From assembly GCF_910584465.1 (NCBI RefSeq), contig NZ_CAJUBK010000025.1, positions 1 through 31,658 on the forward strand: a stretch of 31,658 nucleotides of DNA. The letters are read 5' to 3'. Positions within the stretch are counted from its first letter, which is position 1. The number at the start of each line of letters is the position of its first letter. Position numbers and translations under genes: made by a program. Below the pieces are notes generated by a model that saw only the letters and a program-made list of their open reading frames with translations, was not told the origin of the DNA and made no database searches. The stretch comes from an uncultured Oscillibacter sp. (GTDB lineage Bacteria > Bacillota > Clostridia > Oscillospirales > Oscillospiraceae). Of this stretch, positions 25,719 through 31,658 are shown piece by piece.

Positions 25719-26345
25719 ATGGATATCCTGGAAAGACTGGCAAATTCTATTGTCGTCCCTGTTGTTGTTCTGGATAAGGCAGAAAACGCGGTCCCCACCG
25801 CAAAAGCCATGGCGGCGGGCGGTGTCGACACGATGGAGATCACCTTCCGCACTGCCTGTGCTCCCGAAGCCATCAAGGCGGTTTCTGAGAACTGCCCTGA
25901 GATCCTGGTGGGTGCCGGCACGGTCATCGATTTGGAGCAGTGCAAGCTGGCTGTGGAGATGGGGGCGAAGTTTATCGTCTCCCCCGGTTTCAGTGAGGAA
26001 GTGGTCAAGTGGTGTGTGGAGAACGGCGTCGCAGTCACTCCCGGCTGTATCACGCCCACGGAGATCATGAGCGCCGTGAAATATGGCCTGAAACTCATCA
26101 AGTTCTTCCCCGCCAATGTTTATGGAGGGCTGAACGCCATGAAGAACCTGTCCGCGCCCTTTGCGGACATCAAGTTCCTGCCTACCGGGGGCATTAACGC
26201 CGCAAACATCAAAGAGTACGTTGACGCCCCCTTCATCCACGCGGTGGGCGGAAGCTGGGTATGCCCCAAGGCGGATATCGCCGCCGGGAACTGGGAGAAG
26301 ATCACACGGCTCTGTCAGGAGGCAAGAGCCAACGCACGTGGTTGA
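25719..26345 (+). CDS. eda: KDPG/KHG-type class I aldolase
   Basis: It cleaves 2-keto-3-deoxy-6-phosphogluconate to pyruvate and glyceraldehyde-3-phosphate, or 2-keto-4-hydroxyglutarate to pyruvate and glyoxylate. The 208 residues form a single TIM barrel with the general base Glu40 (MEITFRT), the substrate loop VGAGTV, SPGF, and the Schiff-base Lys128 in LIKFFPA. PTGGIN provides the phosphate-binding loop, which favours a phosphorylated substrate. AAGGAGAA precedes the ATG. It is the last gene of the transporter operon, before tandem terminators. No dehydratase that would make a 2-keto-3-deoxy acid is in the window. Confidence 0.92.
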   Translation: MDILERLANSIVVPVVVLDKAENAVPTAKAMAAGGVDTMEITFRTACAPEAIKAVSENCPEILVGAGTVIDLEQCKLAVEMGAKFIVSPGFSEEVVKWCVENGVAVTPGCITPTEIMSAVKYGLKLIKFFPANVYGGLNAMKNLSAPFADIKFLPTGGINAANIKEYVDAPFIHAVGGSWVCPKADIAAGNWEKITRLCQEARANARG

Positions 26346-26473
26346 GGACGCAACATAAGATGCTTGGCAGTTCGCTATTTTATTATACTAGGGGAGAAAT
26401 AGACGAAACGATACCATAGGGATACACCTTATCAAACGCAAGGAGGGCGAGGGGCTACATACGAATACTTCTT

Positions 26474-26514
26474 GAAACGCAGGCGGCTTTTGAGCTGCCT
26501 GCGTTTCATTTTCT
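26474..26514 (+). terminator. Terminator hairpin 1 after the aldolase gene
   Basis: A 15-bp stem (26474-26488 with 26493-26507, GAAACGCAGGC core, one G-U pair) with loop TTTG is followed by ATTTTCTC. It starts about 130 bases after the aldolase stop; the bases between hold no gene. Confidence 0.8.
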
Positions 26515-26518
26515 CTTC

Positions 26519-26581
26519 GACAAATCTCTGCCAAATTCGCCCTTTCGTAGGAGCGAACTTGGCAGAGACTTGTCTTTTTTT
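26519..26581 (+). terminator. Long terminator hairpin 2
   Basis: A 22-bp stem with two mismatches (26519-26540 with 26553-26574) is capped by a CCT/AGG mini-stem and followed by seven T residues. It follows hairpin 1 within five bases. The stem is much longer than a usual terminator and may double as an element-end structure. Confidence 0.85.
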
Positions 26582-26687
26582 GTGGCCACATTGTCAGTTA
26601 TCGTCTGAATATATTCGAACTCCACTGTTTTAGTCGATTTATCCTCTCATTAGCATACAACTGGCAGCCGTACACAGCGGAATACCC
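26582..26687. other. Spacer before the XRE regulator gene
   Basis: It contains the palindrome TGTGGCCACA (26581-26590) and AT-rich sequence but no clear promoter. With the two hairpins it fills the gene-free interval from 26346. Confidence 0.35.
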
Positions 26688-26732
26688 GTGATCCCCGATC
26701 TCGCATTTCAAAATTTTAAGATCAGGGATCAC
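26688..26732. repeat. Inverted repeat at the start of the XRE regulator gene
   Basis: GTGATCCCCGATCT (26688-26701) and AGATCAGGGATCAC (26719-26732) are inverted copies with one mismatch and a 17-base AT-rich centre. The position at the putative 5' end of a helix-turn-helix gene suggests a self-binding operator or a hairpin hiding the start. Confidence 0.6.
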
Positions 26733-27020
26733 AAAAATGCTTTTGACATAGAAAAGATCAGAAATCGCATCCGGCAGCTCCGCAAGGATCAGGGGATGAC
26801 ACAGGTGCAATTAGCGGCAAAGTTAAATATTGGCGACCGACACTTGCGAAAAATTGAAGCTGGAGAGAAGGGACCCTCTATCGATATCCTGATTGAGATC
26901 GCCGCTCTGCTTGGCGTCTCTCTGGACTACATCATCATGGGTAAGCAATCGCAGAGTGACCTGAAGCAACGACTCTATGCTTTGATCCAAAGTCTGTCCG
27001 TATTGGCAGAGGAACTGTAA
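26688..27020 (+). CDS. Small XRE-family helix-turn-helix regulator (start uncertain)
   Basis: This is a DNA-binding protein of up to 110 residues. From IEKIRNRIRQLRKDQGMTQ it is a standard lambda-repressor-like fold: QVQLAAKLN is the first helix, GDRHLRKIEAG the recognition helix, then PSIDILIEIAALLGVSLDYIIMG. A short tail of hydrophobic and acidic residues follows. No ATG opens the frame; the only candidate is GTG 26688, which lies within the left arm of the inverted repeat and lacks a clear ribosome site. An ATG at about 26736 is in a different frame, so an ancestral start may have been lost by frameshift. It resembles regulators carried by integrative elements. Confidence 0.65.
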   Translation: MIPDLAFQNFKIRDHKNAFDIEKIRNRIRQLRKDQGMTQVQLAAKLNIGDRHLRKIEAGEKGPSIDILIEIAALLGVSLDYIIMGKQSQSDLKQRLYALIQSLSVLAEEL

Positions 27021-27127
27021 GCGGCTCCAAAATGGCCGACAAACCGGCCGCTGGAACCTAACAAAATGTTCTGTTTTATTTTAAATCAAAATATAGTTTT
27101 TGACTATCTCTTTATAAGTTCTCATAA

Positions 27128-27166
27128 GCCGGTATAGCCTGTATTTACAGGCTTTCCGGCATTTTT
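27128..27166 (+). terminator. Terminator downstream of the XRE gene
   Basis: Nested stems GCCGG/CCGGC and AGCCTGT/ACAGGCT (27128-27160) with loop ATTT are followed by ATTTTTC. It lies about 110 bases after the XRE stop. The sequence from 27021 to 27127 holds nothing else I recognise. Confidence 0.75.
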
Positions 27167-27221
27167 CAAATCGGAAGAAGCTCTTATATATTCTCATTTC
27201 CCCTCATGTTTTCGCGTCCAA

Positions 27222-27243
27222 AAGTAGTAAATCAAGTAGTAAA
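27222..27243. repeat. Tandem direct repeat downstream of the integrase fragment
   Basis: AAGTAGTAAA occurs at 27222-27231 and 27234-27243, twelve bases apart. They sit just beyond the integrase stop, where the ends of Tn916-type elements carry short repeats bound by the integrase, so they may belong to an old element terminus. Confidence 0.45.
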
Positions 27244-27257
27244 ACCTCTATCTACTA

Positions 27258-27887
27258 CTAAGCAATCAGCCGTTCCATTTCTGCCATTGCGCTATCAGAG
27301 GTAGCATGGGCGTAATAGTTCAGCGTCATGTTGATGTTGGAATGTCCCATGATATACTGCAATGCTTTCGGGTTCATTCCGGCGTTTGCTAAATTGGTAC
27401 AGAACGTATGGCGTAGGGTATGCGGCGTTGTCACTTTCGGTAAGGCTTCCTCATGGCTTTTGTTGTACTTCTTCACAAGCCCCCGGAACATGGTTTCATA
27501 GTTGACTGCTACTTTCGGCAGCCCGTTCCGGTTAAGGAATAAAAATCTGCTGTAACCGCCGACAATAAAATTGTCTGCCCGCCCTCTGTCATTCAGCACA
27601 CGCTTGAACGCTTCATAGACTTTGGTACTCATTGGAATTTGTCTGATACCGCTTTTTGTCTTTGGCGTTTCAACATGATACCCAATTCCCGATACTTTCA
27701 AAAGCTGGTGGTCTACGTTGATTAGCTTATGCTCAAAGTCAATATCGTTTTCAGTCAGTCCGCAGAGTTCAGAAATGCGAAGCCCTGATATGCCTGTATC
27801 TATTGTACCACATTCAAGGCTCGATTTCACTATATAACTTTCAAAGAATAACTGAAGCACATTGCTATGTAACTTCGGTTTTCTCAC
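27258..27887 (-). pseudogene. 5'-truncated tyrosine integrase, Tn916 type
   Basis: This is the C-terminal catalytic half of a site-specific recombinase of an integrative conjugative element. Recognisable are LRISELCGLTENDIDFE (first catalytic Arg37), TPKTKSGIRQIPM (Lys77), HTLRHTF (His156, Arg159), GHSNINMT (His182) and the nucleophile Tyr in NYYAHAT (190-194). Full-length relatives have about 400 residues; here the arm-binding and core-binding domains are gone. The reading frame's first 26 residues (27887 down to about 27812) do not look like integrase and overlap the end of the neighbouring gene. The break is therefore near 27812. All catalytic residues survive, but it should not recombine DNA on its own. 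Confidence 0.85.
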
Positions 27888-28194
27888 AAAGCCTTCTCAG
27901 TGGATGCCCCTCCGCCGTAGGGAGACGCCAAAGCAGATACTGGGCATACAGAGACTCAAAGCCCGCTTCGGTGATCTGGCCGCAGCACTCAGCGGGGTCG
28001 ATCTGCTCCCCCGCCAGCTCGTAAAACCGCTGAACCGGCAGGATGACCGGCTGGCCGTCCCGGTCGACAGCCAGCAGGTAGCCAGGGTTGTCCGTTTCTT
28101 CCTGGCAGGAGATGTGGACGGTGTTTCTCCAGCTGCCAGAGCAGGCGGTCAGGAACAGGTATAGCTGTTTCGTGGATGAAGTCATATTTTGCAT
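27865..28194 (-). CDS. Uncharacterised 109-residue protein
   Basis: I do not recognise this family. The protein starts MQNMTSSTKQLYLFLTACSG, then SWRNTVHISCQEE, LLAVDRDGQPVILPVQRFYEL, ECCGQITEAGFESLYAQYLLWRLP and GHPLRRLCE. It looks soluble, mixed alpha/beta, with several Cys residues. An upstream in-frame start exists, but AGGAGA about 11 bases before the ATG at 28194 supports this one. The end of the gene overlaps the odd 5' end of the integrase fragment, so the gene either flanked or arrived with the break that truncated the integrase. Confidence 0.5.
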   Translation of the reverse strand: MQNMTSSTKQLYLFLTACSGSWRNTVHISCQEETDNPGYLLAVDRDGQPVILPVQRFYELAGEQIDPAECCGQITEAGFESLYAQYLLWRLPTAEGHPLRRLCEKTEVT

Positions 28195-28234
28195 ACTATT
28201 TGTGTCTCCTGTCTGTGAAAATATGAAGCTGGGT

Positions 28235-28306
28235 ATCACAAAGTATCCGCTTAAACGGGAAACCGCAGCCTCAAGAAATGAGACTGCGGTTTCCATTCTT
28301 TGTGAT
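28235..28306. repeat. Nested inverted repeats downstream of the toxin gene
   Basis: An 11-bp perfect stem GGAAACCGCAG (28258-28268 with 28284-28294) with an inner CCTCA/TGAG pairing lies inside a second pair ATCACAAAG (28235-28243) and CTTTGTGAT (28298-28306). It may end the toxin transcript (minus strand), though the T run is weak in both directions. Confidence 0.55.
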
Positions 28307-28312
28307 GTGATA

Positions 28313-28750
28313 CTATTCTAAAGGTTCCTCGCCGGAGGACATGAGGTATTCCAGAAATTCGCCGGGGCTGAAGACAGGAACAGGAGACTTGGCATAGTCT
28401 TTTTGATTCCGTGTCACGATACCGTCAACAGAGGCTCGTTTCGCGGTCTCGACCATAACAGCATCCTCAAAGTCGGAAATATCTGAGGACAGTGATTGCA
28501 GGACATCTATTGCCGCACTGTCCAGCATACCAACTATCGTCAGCAACGCACGCAGGTTTTTTCGGGATTCCTCATCGCTGTGGGTACATCTGTGACTGAT
28601 ATAGTAGATGTCTGTGGCGGACTTAGCGGTGATATAGCCGGCAAACAATTCGCTGGCCGCCGCACGAAAAATACGGAGTGCGTCATCCGCAAAGGGTTCC
28701 CGCTTTTGAAGAAAGTCTATCGCCACACAGGTATCAATTAACACTTTCAT
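28313..28750 (-). CDS. vapC: PIN-domain toxin, VapC type
   Basis: This is a ribonuclease toxin of a type II toxin-antitoxin pair. The 145-residue length fits VapC. PIN-domain acids are visible: Asp6 in LIDTCVAIDFL, Asp93/Glu95/Asp96 in SDFEDAVM, and Asn115 to Asp118 in VTRNQKDY. The ATG overlaps the antitoxin stop as ATGA, so toxin translation depends on antitoxin translation. Unlike the PIN gene in the left island, this one is intact. VapC enzymes cut tRNA or rRNA; the target here cannot be read from sequence. Confidence 0.88.
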   Translation of the reverse strand: MKVLIDTCVAIDFLQKREPFADDALRIFRAAASELFAGYITAKSATDIYYISHRCTHSDEESRKNLRALLTIVGMLDSAAIDVLQSLSSDISDFEDAVMVETAKRASVDGIVTRNQKDYAKSPVPVFSPGEFLEYLMSSGEEPLE

Positions 28751-28962
28751 ATCTTCCCCAGCCGCTCCTCCCGGGCCTCCTCCAGCGTCATTGTCGTAGG
28801 AATGCTACCAAATAGGGCATCTACCGCATCAAGTTTATCCTGATATGGCGAAGTAAGCCGGGCCACAACCTTCCCATTGCGAGTAATAAAAATGTCCTCC
28901 GATGCTGCAAGCAGCAGATATTTTCCCAGATTAGCCTTCAATTCCGTCGCAGTGATTGACAT
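28747..28962 (-). CDS. Phd/YefM-family antitoxin
   Basis: This 71-residue antitoxin and repressor partners the downstream PIN toxin. ITATELKANLGKYLLLAAS is the typical Phd/YefM DNA-binding N-terminus, followed by EDIFITRNGKVVARL. The acidic C-terminal half (TTMTLEEAREERLGKI) would wrap the toxin. The start at 28962 follows GGAGGAGG at good spacing; an in-frame GTG or ATG-like start six codons earlier lies within that site. Phd antitoxins usually pair with Doc or YoeB toxins, but pairs with PIN toxins are also well known. Confidence 0.88.
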   Translation of the reverse strand: MSITATELKANLGKYLLLAASEDIFITRNGKVVARLTSPYQDKLDAVDALFGSIPTTMTLEEAREERLGKI

Positions 28963-29001
28963 ATCAATACCTCCTCCCACTTGACTGTGCTCCTCTGCTA
29001 C

Positions 29002-29043
29002 ATTATACCCAAATCGTCCGAAATAGTCAAGTAAATCGTCCGA
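29002..29043 (-). promoter_or_regulatory. Toxin-antitoxin promoter with two helically phased operator repeats
   Basis: On the minus strand TTGACT (29030-29025), a 17-bp spacer and TATAAT (29007-29002) form a strong promoter. TCGGACGATTT occurs twice, at 29043-29033 and 29021-29011, one on each side of the -35 box and 22 bp apart (two helical turns on one face). This is the expected layout for cooperative autorepression by antitoxin or toxin-antitoxin complex. Confidence 0.85.
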
Positions 29044-29105
29044 TATGCCAGACGTAATCTGCGATGTGCGGGCTGGCCTTTATGCCCCAATTTACAAGAA
29101 ACTCC

Positions 29106-30463
29106 TCATAACCCTATAATCCAGAACGGGCCTCCCGCTCCCGCTCGTTTGCTGGCCTCATTCAGAATGATGGACAGGTCCCACAGCTTCTCGCTCCGCC
29201 GATAGCTGGCTGGGTCAGCCACCATGATCTGCCCGTCCTGTACGCCCCGGAGGACAATGAAGTGCCCGCCGGAGGTAAAGTGCTCCTTGGTCATAATGGC
29301 GACCACCAACTTCCCGTCGCTCAGGGCATCCAGGATGCGCTGCGGCTCCAAGGCGGTGCAGCCCTCTACGTTCAGCCCCCATGCCTGAGCCGCGCTGGGG
29401 ATCAGGGAGTGGTAGGAACCGCTCTTGCTGCACCAGCCGCCGTTTTTATAGGCCCACTCCGCCATCTCCACGGGGTCAACAATGTCGTCCGTCAGAGAGG
29501 ACACCACGATGGACATGGAGGTGGGGCCGCAGCCGTAGCCGCCGATGTTGTCTGTGCCGTAGGGCTTATTGGCCCAGCGTTCGTCCAGCTGGTTGAAGTA
29601 GACGACCTCCGTAGCGCCGTCGGTAAAGCGGATGTTCCCCAGGGAGGCAATGGTAGTGCCGCCGTACTCGGTGTACTGGAACATCCCATCGCCCAGGAAC
29701 AGGCTGAGGTTCTGGGCGTAGTCCCCGGCCAGCGCCTTCTGATCATCGGTCAGGTGGAACACTGTATCGGCAAAGTAACCCTCCCCGTTGTAGGAGAGGG
29801 TGTAGATGTACCAGGTTTCCTCCTTCGTCTCCACCACGTCTGTGGTTTCCGGGTCATCATCCTCCACCGTCCGGGTCTCGCTGGTGCGGGTGTAGGAGTA
29901 GAGACTGCTCTTGCCCTGCCGGAGAACGGCCTGCATATCCGCCAGGGAGATGGTGTCCCAAGTCTCGCCCTTGGCAGCACAGTATTGGGCGATAAAGGAG
30001 TTGGTGTTGCTGCTCATGTCGGAGGCGTAGGGGTTGACGACCTCATAGTTGTCGCCGCCGGTGGTGGCGAAGTCCTGGGCGATCCGGGCCTCCGCATCGG
30101 TGATGCCCTCGCCTAAAACCTGATTGACTGCAAAGGCGATGTCATTGGTGTTCTGGACGATGGCAGCATTGTCGTTGAGGATGGGCTGTCCGGCGCTGCC
30201 GCTGCTGGTCAGGCCGCCAAAGATCAGGGAGGGCAGCATGAGGATGAACAGCACTGGGAGCATGAGCAGAACAGCGATGGCGGCGAGGAACTTCTTGCCG
30301 TGCTGCGCGACATACAGGGCAGCCCCTGCGGCAGCCCCGTATGGCCCACCCACCGCCGCGCCCTTTGGGCGGCGGAGATGGCCTTGCCGGTCTTGATGGC
30401 CCCATGGATGGTCTGGGCAGTGCTGGCCGCTTGGGACAGGCTGCTTTTTTCTTCGTTGTTCAG
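29106..30463 (-). pseudogene. Conjugation-type C39-peptidase membrane protein, frameshifted near the N-terminus
   Basis: This resembles cell-wall or secretion proteins of integrative conjugative elements. After one transmembrane segment (FLAAIAVLLMLPVLFILMLP) comes a long extracellular region, then a C39-like cysteine peptidase domain: YFNQLDERWANKPYG, GGYGCGPTSMSIVVSSL with the active Cys, GGHFIVLRGV with the His, and VADPASYRRS. The first bases read sensibly in another frame from CTG 30463 (LNNEEKSSLSQAASTAQT, GAIKTGKAISAA), placed eight bases after GGAGGT. That frame joins the rest (KGAAVGGPYGAAAGAA) only through a one-base slip at about 30361-30372. The continuous frame starting at ATG 30479 instead gives a His/Pro/Arg-rich, unnatural N-terminus. 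Both the start codon change and the slip suggest decay. Confidence 0.7.
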
Positions 30464-30480
30464 ATTTGAACACCTCCATC

Positions 30481-30509
30481 TTGTGTATCAGTCACATTTC
30501 TGCTATAAT
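30481..30509 (+). promoter_or_regulatory. Promoter of the zinc-ribbon gene
   Basis: TTGTGT (30481-30486), a 17-bp spacer and TATAAT (30504-30509) form a promoter. The ATG of the next gene is at 30520, so the transcript would have almost no leader, and no Shine-Dalgarno sequence is visible. Confidence 0.6.
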
Positions 30510-30519
30510 ATCGCGGGTG

Positions 30520-30678
30520 ATGGAATTGATTTATGCTTGTGACAACTGCCATTTTCTTTTCAGCCGCGCCAGACAGCCGGAGCAATGCCCCGACTGCGGC
30601 AAATACGCTGTCCGTGAAGCAACTGAGGCAGAGCGGCAGGAGTATGAAGAGCGGCTGAAGGAGCCGAGGGAGATATAA
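30520..30678 (+). CDS. Zinc-ribbon miniprotein
   Basis: This 52-residue protein has two Cys pairs, CDNC and CPDC, separated by 13 residues (HFLFSRARQPEQ and neighbours), forming a rubredoxin-like zinc knuckle, then a charged helix (REATEAERQEYEERL). Such small proteins are common in clostridial accessory DNA; the function is unknown. An in-frame ATG 18 codons upstream lies before the promoter's -35 region and is not used. It diverges from the C39-peptidase gene and ends one base before the next gene's ATG. Confidence 0.7.
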   Translation: MELIYACDNCHFLFSRARQPEQCPDCGKYAVREATEAERQEYEERLKEPREI

Positions 30679-30679
30679 A

Positions 30680-31084
30680 ATGGCCCATTCATCGCAGCGT
30701 GAGCGCATCACGCAGTACATACAGGATACCTACGGGTCGCAGGCGGAATACCTCTGGGCGGACAGTCCAGGGAACGCAATATTCCGTCATTCTGCCAGCA
30801 AGAAATGGTACGCCGCCTTGATGCGCGTCCTCCCGGAAAAGCTGGGCTTGACGGGAGTGGAAGCCCTTGATGTTATGGACATTAAATGCAGCACCATCAT
30901 GATCGGCTCCCTGCTCGCCACAAAAGGATTTCTCCCAGCGTATCACATGAATAAGAACCACTGGATTTCCATTATCCTGGACGAGTCCGTTCCTGACGAT
31001 CAAATCATTCCACTGCTGGAATTGAGTTATGACAGTGTTGCGACCAAGCGGCGGAAGAAGCGTCCTCAGCCAACGGAGGGATAG
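30680..31084 (+). CDS. MmcQ/YjbR-family protein
   Basis: This is a 134-residue protein of the MmcQ/YjbR double-wing DNA-binding-like fold (formerly DUF419). Typical are ITQYIQDTYGSQAEYLW, FRHSASKKWYAALM, LDVMDIKC, GFLPAYHMNKNHWISIILD and LLELSYDSV, followed by a basic tail KRRKKRP. No reaction is established for the family. GAGGGAGAT overlaps the previous stop, so it is probably co-translated with the zinc-ribbon protein. It converges on the HD-GYP gene, with 19 bases of overlap between the two 3' ends. Confidence 0.85.
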   Translation: MAHSSQRERITQYIQDTYGSQAEYLWADSPGNAIFRHSASKKWYAALMRVLPEKLGLTGVEALDVMDIKCSTIMIGSLLATKGFLPAYHMNKNHWISIILDESVPDDQIIPLLELSYDSVATKRRKKRPQPTEG

Positions 31085-31658
31085 ACTGCCTGACAAATGG
31101 CGCCGGTATGCTGGGCAAAGCAGGCCAGGAGCAGCGGGTCAAAGACGCCACAGGCCCCGGTCACGATCATCTTCCCGGCCTGCTGCGGGGTGAACGCGGG
31201 CTTATAAACCCGGGGATGTACCAGCGCGTCAAAAGCGTCCGCCAGCCCCACCACCTGTACCCAAGGCGTGATGCTATCCCCGGCCAGCTTGTCAGGGTAG
31301 CCCGTACCGTCCCACCGCTCATGGTGGTGGCGGCAGACGTCACAGATGGCGGGAAACACTTCGCATTCCCGCAACTCCGGCACCCGCTCCAGCAGAGTAC
31401 AGCCTTGGGTGTTATGGGTCTTCATCACCTCGAACTCCTCTTTCGTCAGGGAGCCGGGCTTATTGAGAATTTCCTGCGGGATGGCCCGCTTGCCCACATC
31501 ATGGAGCAGGGCCAGTGTGGAGTACAGCCGGATTTCCAGAGCGGACAGGGCCGGGATCACAGCGGCGGCGGAGCAGACCCGCAATAAGCCGTCAGTCAGG
31601 TTTTGGAACTGTACGCTGTGGGGCGCGTGGTCAATGAGCAGCTGCTCCCGGCGCAGGA
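31066..31658 (-). CDS. HD-GYP domain phosphodiesterase, 5' part outside the window
   Basis: This probable cyclic-di-GMP (or related dinucleotide) phosphodiesterase domain runs off the right edge; the frame remains open to the last base (LRREQLLIDHAPHSVQFQNL). HD-GYP landmarks are LLHDVGK with the HD pair and following Lys, IPQEILNKPGSLTKEE, MKTHNTQG, HHHERWDGTGYP (GYP motif slightly extended) and ADAFDAL. The C-terminus YKPAFTPQQAGKMIV and GVFDPLLLACF is typical. A receiver or PAS sensor domain may precede it outside the window. No TTG or ATG inside the visible part should be taken as the true start. Confidence 0.85.
   Translation of the reverse strand, partial: LRREQLLIDHAPHSVQFQNLTDGLLRVCSAAAVIPALSALEIRLYSTLALLHDVGKRAIPQEILNKPGSLTKEEFEVMKTHNTQGCTLLERVPELRECEVFPAICDVCRHHHERWDGTGYPDKLAGDSITPWVQVVGLADAFDALVHPRVYKPAFTPQQAGKMIVTGACGVFDPLLLACFAQHTGAICQAVYPSVG

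Noticed and set aside
23733..26240. An 835-codon open frame on the minus strand
   Set aside because: It lies antisense to three well-recognised genes, has a Gly/Val/His/Asp-rich composition typical of antisense reading of GC-rich genes, no ribosome site and no recognisable domain.
26364..26389. Promoter TTGGCA/TATACT after the aldolase gene
   Set aside because: The spacer is only 14 bp and no gene follows before the terminators.
26598..26810. A 70-codon minus-strand frame overlapping the XRE gene
   Set aside because: No ribosome site, and the opposite strand carries a convincing helix-turn-helix protein over the shared part.
27222..27255. Possible CRISPR-like tandem repeat (AAGTAGTAAA and CTACTACTA)
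   Set aside because: Only two short units without spacers of regular length; no cas genes in the window.

Overview
The window looks like chromosome of a GC-rich anaerobic Firmicute, probably a gut-type clostridium of the Oscillospiraceae kind. This is inferred from strong AGGAGG ribosome binding sites, the lipoprotein leaders of both solute-binding proteins (MKK, a Leu/Ala-rich core, then AAC), GC-rich codon use, and a shared MsmX-type ATPase. No database search was possible.

Region 1 (about 1-8375) is a complete uptake and catabolism operon for an amino sugar, most likely N-acetylglucosamine or its oligomers. It encodes a lipoprotein solute-binding protein, two MalF/MalG-type permeases, a ROK-like sugar kinase, NagB, NagA and the ABC ATPase. 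It is bounded by hairpin terminators at both ends. Import, phosphorylation, deacetylation and deamination to fructose-6-phosphate are all encoded. A membrane-anchored rhodanese follows (8609-9028).

Region 2 (about 9180-10640) is a small, AT-richer, scrambled island. It holds a 46-nt 3' fragment of an initiator-type tRNA, a PIN-domain gene broken by one frameshift with a small partner gene, an imperfect repeat and a 58-codon orphan. It reads as the remains of an integrated element.

Region 3 (10639-26581) is a large sugar, polyol or sugar-acid catabolic locus. A GntR/UTRA regulator precedes an operon of a phosphotriesterase-like hydrolase, a shikimate-dehydrogenase-like protein, a D-2-hydroxyacid dehydrogenase, an FGGY kinase and an SMP-30-type lactonase. 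A convergent zinc alcohol dehydrogenase follows. Divergent from it is a second operon with a ribose-type ABC importer (binding protein, permease, double ATPase, permease), a cupin phosphoglucose isomerase, a glycerol-dehydrogenase-like enzyme and a KDPG aldolase. The same ATGT-N4-ACAT palindrome sits at the gntR, hydrolase and transporter promoters, so all three are probably one regulon of this GntR protein. The substrate is unknown and no dehydratase is visible to feed the aldolase. This is the best candidate here for an undescribed pathway.

Region 4 (about 26600-31658) is a decayed mobile region: an XRE regulator, a 5'-truncated Tn916-type integrase, an unknown small gene, an intact Phd/VapC toxin-antitoxin pair with a recognisable operator, a frameshifted conjugation-type C39-peptidase protein, a zinc-ribbon miniprotein, an MmcQ/YjbR protein, and an HD-GYP protein running off the right edge.
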